Positions 48,085 through 57,999 of a DNA stretch of 64,000 nt are shown in pieces. A program made the translations under genes and the position numbers. This DNA comes from Panulirus ornatus (lineage: Eukaryota > Arthropoda > Malacostraca > Decapoda > Palinuridae), in contig NC_092225.1 of the NCBI RefSeq assembly GCF_036320965.1, positions 59,245,924-59,309,923 of the forward strand, read 5' to 3'. The notes under the pieces were generated by a model. That model worked only from the letters and a program-made list of their open reading frames with translations. It was not told the DNA's origin and searched no databases. The number at the start of each line of letters is the position of its first letter. Position 1 is the first letter of the stretch.

Positions 48085-49120
48085 TCGAATGCGAGGGTCT
48101 TAGAGGAATGGCTGTAGAGTGTGTTGGGGCTGGCGTGGACTGAAAGGTGGTTCAGTTGTTCTTTACTGATACACAGCTTAAGTGGTAGACAAGTGAAAAA
48201 CTGCAGAAGCTGGTCTCTGAGTTTGGGCGAGCGTGTGAGAGGAGAAAATCATGAGACGAATAAAAAAAAAAAAAAAAGAAGTAAGGTTATAAAGTTTAGC
48301 AGGGAAGAAAGACACGTCGGATGGAGCGTGACTTTGAATCGAAAGAACCTAGAGATGGAAAAGTTTTTGATACCTGGGAGTGGACGTGGCAGCGAATGGA
48401 ACAGTGGAAGTTGAAGTAAGCTGCCGAGTGAGTGGGGGGTGGTGGTGGGGGGTAGTGGTTGGGTGGGGGGTTGATGGGGGGTGACTAAGGTCCTGGGTGC
48501 ATTGAGGTGTTTCTCGAAAGAAGGGTCACTGTCTATGAGGTCAAAGATAGGTATGTCTGATGGCATATTAGTCCGGACGGTTAAGTGTGGATGCGAGGCG
48601 TGGGCCATATACAAGAAATAAAGTACCGGAGAGGGTGGATGTGCTGAAATGAAATGTATGAGGACTGATTGAGAAGTGAGGAGGGTTGATCGATTAAGAA
48701 ATGATAAGGTAAGGAAGAGATATGGTTGTAAGAACAGTATGGCTGAGGGAGGTGAAGGGGCTATGCTGAAATTCTTTGGACATATCGAGAGGATGAGTGA
48801 GGAAAGGCCGATGAAGAGGGTGTATGTATCAGTACTGGGGGGGACATGAAGAACAGGGAGACCAAACTGTAAACGCAATGACGGAGTGAAAAAAGAATGT
48901 CATCGTGGCCTGGATACGTATGTGTGTGTGAGAGAGGTGTACATGGGAGAGAGGGAACTGGAGCAATGTGATATACAGAAGGTCACTTGCTGTCAGTGGG
49001 CTGAACCAGGGCATATGAAGCGGTTAGGGGAAAACTACAGAAAACTCTGTGCGTCTTGGTCGTGGACAGGGGGAACTGATGTCGTCGGTGAATTATACAT
49101 AGCAGCTATAGAGTGGAGGT
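48085..49120 (+). pseudogene. RTE retrotransposon fossil H (palm to 3' UTR), highly decayed
   Basis: Matches copy G block by block: GCGAGGGTCTTAGAGGAATG (about 48090), AACTGCAGAAGCTGGTCTCT (about 48199), a catalytic box reduced to FTDTQL-like sequence (about 48160), TACCTGGGAGTGGACGTGGC (about 48372), TGCGAGGCGTGGGCCATATA (about 48592), GGACATATCGAGAGGATGAG (about 48777), and the ORF end near 48975. A G/T-rich insertion (about 48425-48480) and many indels are present. It lies head-to-head with the minus-strand 3' UTR fossil at 47838-48079. Confidence 0.8.
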
Positions 49121-49166
49121 CAGCAAATAAGGCTATTTCTCCGTCGGTTCCCGATGCAAGTGGAGA

Positions 49167-49193
49167 AACACACACACACACACACACACACAC
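49167..49193. repeat. (CA)n microsatellite
   Basis: About 13 CA units. Confidence 0.95.
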
Positions 49194-49194
49194 C

Positions 49195-49889
49195 AAGGTA
49201 TACAGAGAGAGACAGAGCCCTCCCACAGCACGCAGCGGGACCACCCTCTACCACTGGCATGACAGATACACAGACCAGAACAAATAATGGATGAATAAGA
49301 TCAGGGGTCGGCCATCCTTCGCAACCCCACATGGCCACAATAGTACCTAAATATAGCAGATACACAAATGGATGATAAGAGATACGAAACAGCATTGAAT
49401 AACTATAACCACATAAAATGAGTGCAACAAGATGCCGCTAAACGCGAGATTTAAGCATGAAAAGCATTTTTTAACTCCTGGAGTTAATATTACACTGACT
49501 GCATGGGAGATGTGGTGCGTGACTCTGACCTAACACGATATCACAAGTATTCGAGAATAGGATAAAAGCACAAATGGGAGACTACGATGCGTCAGTACAA
49601 AACGATCTTAATTCGAATTCTTAGTATCGTCTTAAAGAAATACTTTAGAGAAAATCTCTTTCAGTCACATGATAACCCAAGGGCCAGATTTTTCCCCGTG
49701 CTCCTGCATCTTCAAGGCTGCGATGTACCCAGTAGCAGGACTATGATAAGAGTCATTTGGGGTGAAACGCTCCACTACGAGACTATCTCTTTTCGCCCAC
49801 TGGAGATTATGCAGTTTCACCAAAGGTGCTTTTTCACTTGCAGTGTCACCACATGCAACGAAGACCTCACATGCACAATGTACCGGAAC
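49195..49889. other. unannotated sequence
   Basis: No gene recognised. Open frames of about 100 codons at 49587-49928 lack domains and overlap the RTE fossil trace that follows. Confidence 0.4.
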
Positions 49890-50045
49890 CAGGTACTACT
49901 TAATTTACAGCGAAGCCTCAGAGACTAATCTACGGCTTACTCTGACCACTTCATATACTCTGGTCCTATCTAACGTCGCCCCACATATACCACATCGCTG
50001 CAGATTCTTTCTATCCAACGCACGCCTTTCACTGACAAGATTTCA
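49890..50045 (-). mobile_element. possible RTE ORF-end fossil
   Basis: The minus strand reads GTGAAAGGCGTGCGTTGGAT, GCAGCGATGTGGTATATGTG, GGGCGACGTTAGATAGG, and further on TATGAAGTGGTCAGAGTAAG. This parallels the RTE ORF end and proximal 3' UTR. Too diverged and short to be certain. Confidence 0.4.
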
Positions 50046-50505
50046 ATAGTATTCCACTTCTCTGTCGCTACACACACTGAAGTACAATGTCTGCTGAGCC
50101 ATGACATGACAAGAACAAGAAGAAGAGAGTTAAAATGAACAAGGTTGTGAGATGCAAAGGGTAGGTTAGGAGGAGCTATAGGTACACTGCGAGGTGCAAA
50201 GATGAATGAACGAAGAAATGAAGAGAGACATGAGATGAATAGTGAAGTCTGGGGGTCACTTTGTCAAGAATATCTCCACGTAAAGACATGATGTCAACAT
50301 ACAGTTAGGAGCAGGTTGAAAGAAGAGGAGGCGAAACGCAAGACAGAAGTTAACACACTGATCAGTCTCGTGATTGTACAGATAGTCAGCTACAGGTTTG
50401 AATAATTCACAAAAAACAAGCGTGAGAGTGGACGTGGGTGAAAGTGTGTTGGAAGTGGAGACACATGCCGGGGGGGGTGGGTCTGAGGCAAGGACAAGAG
50501 ACAAA

Positions 50506-50508
<3 letters not shown>
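50046..50508. other. unannotated sequence
   Basis: No recognisable feature. Confidence 0.45.

Positions 50509-50550
<42 letters not shown>
50509..50550. repeat. (GA)n microsatellite
   Basis: About 21 GA units. Confidence 0.97.
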
Positions 50551-50552
<2 letters not shown>

Positions 50553-50902
50553 CTCTAAGAGCGGAATACAACGCGTCTGCTCAAAGAGTATTTACAATTT
50601 ACATGACTTTCCCCACGTCTGGTCGCACCCATGAACTTTAGACATAAAGGAGGAATGATATTCTTTTTTTGTATGTCTTACGATATATGTTTCCTTTGTT
50701 CGTTTAGTCTTTTAGAAGCATCAACCTTTGTCCTTAACATTAACAGATTGACGCCCTTCTCATAAGAACAGTTTCTATCGCGCTTATCTAACAGATCTTA
50801 TTTTTTATTCATTCAAAAAAAAAAAAAACTTAACTTCCACAATATATTTGGAAATTCATCTTTTCAAATAGACGTGAATAAGCTGCATATTTCTTAATTC
50901 TT

Positions 50903-50904
50903 GT

Positions 50905-50936
<32 letters not shown>
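50903..50936. repeat. (TG)n microsatellite
   Basis: About 16 TG units. Confidence 0.95.
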
Positions 50937-50940
<4 letters not shown>

Positions 50941-51169
50941 ATCAAGATCTCCTCTGGACTAATCAAAAACCCTTTGCTCCAGGATCATCACTTCTCGCCA
51001 GCAATCGAAATGTCCCAGAGATGGGAAGACTCCATACGTTTCCCCAAACAACTAAGTCATCAGGCCCACAGACTCCTTTCTATTCCCGAACACCACCTCA
51101 GTCAGAAACCGGTAGACGGTTCCAAGCCACGAATTAAACGACCCCAACAGACCCATGGATTTGCCTAGG

Positions 51170-52425
51170 GGAGACTCCACTAGGAAGTTCTTCCCTGAAT
51201 TACTCAAACACCTCTCCTCCGTCGTCATTCTTCTGTCCAGCAAACACAACTACTCTACTGATATCCAAACTTTATATACTTCCCTCAATATCGAAGCCAG
51301 GAAGTCCACAGTTTCTCACTGAGTGACGACCCATTGCCATCATCCCAGTCTCAAACCTTCACCATGAAAGGTTAATGTATAACTGGGATTACTTTAGACA
51401 CGTTCCCCAACTACCTTGTTAGCTTTCTCGACTTTATCTACCGCAACCAAGAGATGTGCAAGACCATGATGATAAAATCAACCAAGCTTAAGCAGTGGTG
51501 AAACCTAATCCACAGCTTGCAGTGGATTAGGTGAGTTTTAACTGATTGTACGCTACCGAGGAGGCCATCTCCATCTTCCAGTGTCTCTAATGTCCCGGAG
51601 GAGACAAGGATGGGACCCTGAAGCGTCCTCATTTTTGTACATAATGCCCCGAGAGCCATACCTGCTACCTGCAAGTATATCGACAGGTCCACTGTCATTT
51701 TTAGCAGCACTGACGACTGCTGTGTCGAATACATAACCATCATAAATACCATTAGCAGCCTCTAAAACTGAACCACTGCTAACACTGTTACCATCAACCA
51801 GACCCAGGCTGTAGTCCTGCATGTCAACTTCACTTCCAACCATGTTCCATCCCTGCTGCTCACTAGGCCCTACCCACCTCTAGGTTACTAGGTTCACCAA
51901 GCATTTTGGCGTAGCTAGTCGAGCTGAGCTACAAGAAATATGTTACTACCATCATCCAATCTTGTATCTATCGGCTATGAATTCTTCGCCAATTCACCAC
52001 AGACTCCCTTCGCCAGAACTTAATCATAAAAATCTCCCCAAAGTCACTCACGCCTCCCCACGCATGGTCTTCATCTTTATCCAATACACAACAGAAGCAA
52101 CTAGAGAAGGATCAGAAAAGGGCCTCCAAGATCGTCTTCGGTCCCTCCTACACCACTAGATAAGTGCTGCACAAGACAATGGCCCCTCCAGCTCTAGCAA
52201 AGCATCACCCAAGCTTCATGAAACAGCTTAGGAGGAAGCTACTGCACCATCCCTGTCATCGTCGTCTCTTGTCGCCAAGAGATTCCTCTCCTCCGATTTG
52301 TGCAAGTTTTGCCCCGTAAAAGCATTGAGCCCATCCGAACTGACCGCTACAAAAGCAGCCCCATCCCAGTCACTGTGAACATCATACATAATTACCAGAT
52401 TGTATATCTTTTCCCGTGTAAACAC
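51170..52425 (+). pseudogene. CR1-like non-LTR retrotransposon fossil (RT region)
   Basis: Recognised by combining plus frames: ATEEAISIFQCL followed by CPGGDKDGTLK, equal to the GVPQGTKMGP-type motif B (about 51545-51625); PRAIPATCKYIDRSTVIFS, a decayed motif C (about 51645-51705); VTINQTQAVVLHV (about 51785-51830); YVTTIIQSCIYRL (about 51935-51975); AWSSSLSNTQQKQLEKDQKR (about 52063-52120) with ASKIVFGPSYTT; and RRKLLHHPCHRRLLSPRD (about 52230-52285). Motif order is that of a CR1/Jockey-superfamily RT. Many stops, no endonuclease. The frame shifts at least four times. Confidence 0.68.
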
Positions 52426-53425
52426 GGCTTTACAAGGAAGTTGAAGAGGGAAGAACAAGAGGCTGAACACGAGAAGGTGTGGTTCTGACATGGAGGAGAA
52501 ATTACAGGTGTATGCATGTAGGAAGTGAGGTAGCAATGAAATATAAGAGCTGATAATCAGGAAGTGAGTCCCAACGTTTCAACAGTTGATTTTCCCAGGA
52601 GAATATGACACGGTAGTGTCAAGACTGTGGAAACTGCTGGGAACTAAAATCCTGAGTAGCAACTCGTGTCACAGAATGAACTTTCAGTACATACTGAGGT
52701 AGTTTTTCTGATGTGTTAGAGAGATTTGCTGAAAACGAGTTTTTGTTCCTTCATTTCGTATACAACTAGCAGATTAGGGCTGATGTTCCTTTTTGGTATA
52801 AAAATATCAGTCTAGCTAAGCTAATCTATGCAATGCTTACGGTGCAGCTGGAGGGGTAAAGGATCTCTTAGGATTTGAAGCTTCGTTGGAACCCAAGGTG
52901 TTCTGTGATTGTACAGCCGTCAAGGTCTCCGATATGGCTGCAGTCTGTCATCGTTGTGTTCTAGATTCGACCAAATTCTTTCAGCTGCTTAAGTATTTGC
53001 CGACAGGTTTAATTTTCCAGGTGTCCATGTTGTTCTTCGGTGTTTTTGCAACATCAACCGTAAGTACAGATGCAAAAATGAAAAGAAAATTGGGTAAAGT
53101 CCTTGCCATGGGTTCATCCTCTCGAATCAAGTCTACATTTTCCCTAATTGTTGGCCCTTTCTGTATAGGGTTACTTTACGTTTGTGAAGATTTGTACAGC
53201 GATATTGTGTGTTCACTGGAGCCTCAGCATGCGTGTGTTCTGCAGGAGAGATGCGTGGGCGTGGGAGAGTAGGTAAGTATGGGTTATGCTCACAACCTGC
53301 ACCAAGTGTGATTTCTGGCTCTCCGGAAGATGCCAAACTCTGTAAAAGGGTGCTTCCTCGGTTGATATGACTTACTGTGAAGCCTCGCAATATCAGTGTG
53401 TGAGCCAGGATTATCATAATAATAC

Positions 53426-53431
<6 letters not shown>
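52426..53431. other. unannotated sequence with a 128-codon open frame
   Basis: A plus frame at 52886-53272 is open for 128 codons, rich in Cys, Val and Phe, with two hydrophobic stretches (LIFQVSMLFFGVFATST and LIVGPFCIGLLYVC). It is not built from a repeat. I do not recognise it. It may be a short uncharacterised protein, an exon, or chance. Confidence 0.3.

Positions 53432-53488
<57 letters not shown>
53432..53488. repeat. (TA)n microsatellite
   Basis: About 28 TA units without a recognisable retroelement at its edges. Confidence 0.97.
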
Positions 53489-53489
<1 letters not shown>

Positions 53490-54040
53490 CCTACTCTTGA
53501 TGTGGAATTATAGATTAATCATACTGTGCAGGCAACGACGTAAACAATAAACACAAACATTCATAACTGACATCAATAAAGTGAAGGAGGTCAGATACCA
53601 GTGAATGAATCATCGTGTGTTATATATTACTTTATCATGACCCTTGACCCTTGTCTGACCATCCGCCATCTTAACATGGCTAAGACGAGAGGGGTCCAAT
53701 ATTGGCTCGCCGTGAAGAGCGTCATAACGATACTGTCTCCGTCACGGACAATTCTTGGACTGCCTCCATGACGAGAGATAAGGCAAGACGTATTGCCTTA
53801 TCCTCCTTGAACTGTGATGTGAGTGATACACTCCCTCCACTCTGACGGGGCTCCGCCCCCCCTCACTCCCCTACATAATGGCCCCAAGGAGGATGCCCCC
53901 TTAACCCCATCCATACACCACATACGTACGGCTGCCGGTCTGCCATGTACGGCAAGAGGAGGGATGCAAAATGCATGAACCACTACCTTGTTAGAGGATC
54001 TATTTGTGAAATGAAAAAAAAAAGAGAGGAAAAGACGCAT

Positions 54041-54041
<1 letters not shown>
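53489..54041. other. unannotated sequence
   Basis: No recognisable feature. Confidence 0.45.
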
Positions 54042-54100
<59 letters not shown>

Positions 54101-54197
54101 GAGACAGACAGACAGAGAGAGAGAGAGACAGAGAGACAGAGAGACAGAGAGAGAGAGACAGAGACAGAGACAGACAGAGAGAGAGAATGAGAGAGAG
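54042..54197. repeat. (GA)n and (CAGA)n compound microsatellite
   Basis: Pure GA for about 45 bp, then a mosaic of GACA, GAGACA and GA blocks for about 110 bp. The mosaic looks like stepwise decay of a once longer GA array. Confidence 0.95.
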
Positions 54198-54433
54198 ATT
54201 TTTTTGCCAAAGTTAACATCATGTCTCTCAGAGGAGAAACATATGGAAAAAAATTACGTTCGATGTAATTCAATTGGCAAGATAATACTAACAAGTAGCT
54301 ACTGATATTGAATATCGGAATTTCTTTCTCAATTTCGTACTTTACGACCGTAAATCACGTCAGAATCGCGATCTTTCCCTTGTTCTATTTTCTAAATGGA
54401 ATCGTCCTTTTCACGTTTTCTAGAACCATTTCC

Positions 54434-54575
54434 CTGACCCCTTAATACCTTCCACAGAGCATCTCTATCAACTCTATCATATGCCTTCTCCAGATCCATA
54501 AATGCTACATACAAATCCATTTGCTTTTGTAAGTATTTCTCACATACATTCTTCAAAGCAAACACCTGACCCCTT
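54434..54575 (-). mobile_element. internal RTE reverse transcriptase fragment between 10-bp direct repeats
   Basis: The minus strand of about 54441-54569 matches 44.226-44.355 kb of copy G with only one or two differences (encoding [20 protein letters not shown] and [18 protein letters not shown]). It has neither the element's 3' tail nor its 5' end. The identical 10-mer CTGACCCCTT occurs at 54434-54443 and 54566-54575. Parts of it (CTT and CTGA) coincide with element sequence, so the junctions carry microhomology. Confidence 0.88.
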
Positions 54576-54599
54576 CTCTACGATTTGCTTCATATGTCA

Positions 54600-54850
54600 T
54601 AGTCTGAACTAAAAACATTTCTCTGGTTATCAAATCTCAAGTCATCTCATAGATATGTCACCACTTAGAATCATCTCATTTCTAAATGTCACAGCACAGA
54701 ATCATGTCATCTTGGCATGTCACAACACAGTATCATCTTAAGATGACATGTCACAAAGAATCAAGTGAACTAGAATTGTCACTATACTGAACCAACAAAT
54801 TTGGACATGTCATATCGAATCATCTAATCTCATGTTAATGTTTATCATTC
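54600..54850. repeat. degenerate tandem repeat, about 35-40 bp unit
   Basis: AATCATCTCAT and GACATGTCACA-type blocks alternate about six times between 54635 and 54840. Old minisatellite. Confidence 0.7.
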
Positions 54851-54919
54851 ATCTCATGACACCATCTCGCAAAATCTCATTATCTGAGAATCCAGAACCA
54901 AAAAAAACTTGCCCTCTTC

Positions 54920-55240
54920 TGTATAAAGCCATTCCTGTACGCATCCAATTCACCCCCAACATGGTCATCCATTTTCTTCATTAACGAGCCACAACATCCT
55001 CTCCTTTCTTCAATTCTCACTTTCTCTTTCTGGTTGCTTTCCCGGTCCTGTCACCTCCACGTCTTGAGCTACACTAAAGGTTTCATCTTTTTTTTCTCTC
55101 ATTATTACCTTGTCTTGCACATCTACTATCACTTTGTCTCTCCTCCTCACTTGTCCCTGCTTTCCACTTCCAATCACTATTAACTTATGACATCCAAGAG
55201 ATCATTAATGTCTGTCTGACAACTTTACGCTTCGTTAATG
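54920..55240 (-). pseudogene. possible RTE AP-endonuclease fossil
   Basis: The minus strand at about 54930-54995 reads KMDDHVGGELDAYRNGFIQK, similar to the D-NGHVG...DGY..V-G block of RTE endonucleases. The rest (to 55240) is charged and unreadable. Weak evidence from a single motif. Confidence 0.3.
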
Positions 55241-56299
55241 AGTTCTCCAAATTATTTCCATCTTTATGATTCATCAGCACATCTCTAATAGTATTCTCTT
55301 ATCTACGTTATCTTGACTGACTTTTTTTTTAAATCATTTTGCTTTCATTTTTTTTCCGCGTCTTTGTAGCAAATATCTATTTTGTTCGTCCTTTCTCAGC
55401 AAATATCAAAAGACTTTCTTCAAAGCAGAGTAACACCATCCTCCACCTTTCCATTTCCCTCCCACTGCCACCATCCCAGAACCCTCCCACTGCCACCTCC
55501 CCTAGACCCGTTGCAGTGCCACCATCCCGCAACACACCAGTCCCGTCCCACTACCACCACCATTCCACACACACACACACACACCTACCTCCCTATGACC
55601 CCCTTCCCTCTGCCACAGCCTGTGCCACCCACCCTGGGCCCACCCATTGCCACCCACCCGGCCGCCCAGTCTCCCCTGCGGGTGGCAAGGGGCCCCATAC
55701 AGCGCCGACGAGTGAGGTCGTCTGCGAGGAATTAAGAGACTGTATAAATAAACCGGGATGATGGACACTTCCTCGACCTGGAACTGTTTGATTTAGATGG
55801 CGACGGCGTCTGAGGCGCATCGGAATGGCCGATTGGCAACTTTCGACACCCGCTTCAGGAATAGATAACCGATTCGCCGAAGAATTGATTGGGGGTGAGG
55901 GTGAGGGAAGGAGACGGGAGATTCTTCTATTACAGAGCGAATGGCATGCTATATACATAGCGTCCGCTGTAGCAGTCAAGGGTACGAGAAGTGATGTGTG
56001 TGATATTACAAGAGAAACGACCTACTTGTTGAGCATCAGCCTCAGGTTTAAGCACCGTATACATTTACATGAATTTTCATGACAGGCCAACGCGTTTATG
56101 GGGGTGTGTAGATTTATCGATGGAAACAGCGATAGGGTGTCACATGGGGGAGTTAGCCTCTGACTTGACCAAGAAGGGGTGTGTGTGTGTGAAAGGATGT
56201 TTTGTGATTAAACTTCCAATTCAAGTCTGTCTTTGGAACTTGTTCTCCCTTTGAGTTAGGAAAGGTTCTGCATATTTCTGTCGCCCTAACAACCAGTGC
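55241..56299. other. unannotated sequence
   Basis: 55435-55690 is C-rich with CCCACTGCCACC-type repetition and gives proline-rich frames. The 85-codon frame at 55825-56082 has no recognisable domain. Confidence 0.4.
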
Positions 56300-56450
56300 A
56301 ACAAACCCACCAAGATGATCCAGCTTAACACAGCTGTTAACCAAAGCTGTTCATCAGTCCACCAGAGCCGTTCACCAACCCACCAGAACAGTATAGCAGC
56401 CCAGCCGAGATGCTCAACGGACCACCTGAACTGTTGAAAGAGTTCAACCT
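56300..56450. repeat. degenerate CCACCAGA-type tandem repeat, about 21-24 bp
   Basis: GTTCATCAGTCCACCAGAG, GTTCACCAACCCACCAGAAC and related blocks recur about five times. Confidence 0.5.
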
Positions 56451-56649
56451 TCAAGAACAAAGAACCAAAACTCTTCATCAGCTAACTATCACCGTTCACC
56501 AGCCCAACCCTCAAGACGAGCGCACCGGAAAATTGACTATCTCACCAGCAGAACTTGGCTTAATCGTAACGCAGACCTACCCTTCACTGAAAAACACTTC
56601 TCCTCCTCCCTTCCTATAAGCACACACGCCTTACTCTTCCGATAAAAGC

Positions 56650-57660
56650 CCATCACTTCACCTGGTAGCTTTCCTTCCACACCATATATGTATTCGTAAC
56701 ACTAGAGGTAAATTACTGCACCTTGTAGCTTTCCCTCCACACCATATATTCGTAACGTTCCACGAGGCAGCTCTGTCAACTGCTATCATACTACATCTCC
56801 CTCTCTCTTTCTCCCCAGATTTCTTCGGCTCGGATTCTTTCAGGCAAACACCTGGTCCACACATCCTTTTCCACTCCTGGATCCACAATGCGTCCTCCCA
56901 GACAGATGCCCCCGTGCTTGTCACCAACCTCTCAAGCACCCCTCTCCCATATACCTTACCGGTTATACTCAATGGACTTGCACCTTTGTAAGCTCGAACA
57001 TTCATAGTTGTCCTCCTTCTCCAGATGTAAGGGCATCGTACGTGCATTTTACCCGGTCCTGTCTAACGTCCTCTTGGGCCATAAAACCGTCGAACAGCTT
57101 TAACCAATCTGCCAGCAGCACCAACATCCGCTTTCTTGAGGAACTCGAATGCAAGATCATCCATTCCTGCCATTTTGCCATGCATCATCTTCCGCATTGC
57201 CTCCACTGCCCCCCCTCCCCACCCTCTCTCTCTCTCTCTCTCTACCATAACATTTTCAATGACACTCGAACTCAGCATGACACCTATTCCCAAACACACC
57301 GCGTACGCTTCCGTGTATGGTATCGAATAAACTGACCTGTCCTTCAGTAACTCACTCGTTCCTTCCTCACATCTTGTCTCTAACCACTTCCTCATCCGCT
57401 CTCCTCATAGTCTCCACCTTTTGTGCTTTTGTTCGCCTGACTCTGTTTACCTTCTTTATCAGTTTCTTATCTCTGGAGTTCCTAGATACCTTCTCATCCT
57501 GTCTCTCATCTACCCTCTTTCTCAGTTCCTTTACATCCTCTTGATCTCCTACCGTTTTCTCGTGTACTCCTCCCAATCGTATGCACTCCTTCTCTATAGG
57601 TATCATTCTTACGTCCAGCTTTTCTCTCCTAGTTACGACAAAACTACTTAGCTCCGACAC
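56650..57660 (-). pseudogene. RTE retrotransposon fossil (region between endonuclease and RT palm)
   Basis: Minus strand: an upstream charged region with DEKVSRNSRDKKLIKKVNRV (about 57440-57520), then VEAMRKMMHGKMAGMDDLAF with EFLKKA (about 57120-57195), which is the MRKMKHGKAAGPDGI-like block preceding the RT. Next are MFELTKVQVH-like and MGEGCLRGW pieces, then the [18 protein letters not shown] block in decayed form (about 56840-56895). This part of the element is absent from all other copies in the window. Frameshifts are frequent. The fragment stops before the catalytic motifs. Confidence 0.65.
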
Positions 57661-57999
57661 GTACTATCTCATCTCGCATTTCCATATTCCATCTTTTCCA
57701 TGCCACACACTTCATCCTCACATGTGAAATGCGTCAGTGTAATCCTTCCACTCTTCGTCTATTTCTCTGATTACTTTTAATCTCACCTATCGTCACTTTT
57801 CACTCAGTCTCCCCTGACATCTCAGCGCACAGGCCTTATTTCCTAACTCCTCCCTTCATAAACCCATGCGAGCTTCACAATTGCCTCCACAGAAAAATGA
57901 TCACTCATTCCGCCTGCTGCCTAGCTCAGCATATTTACATCTAAAAGCAACCTCCTTTACGTCTTTTTTCTTATAACCTTTCTTCCTTAAAGCGTAAGG
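57661..57999. other. unannotated sequence, possibly further RTE remains
   Basis: Similar composition to the flanking RTE fossil, but no motif I can name. Confidence 0.35.
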
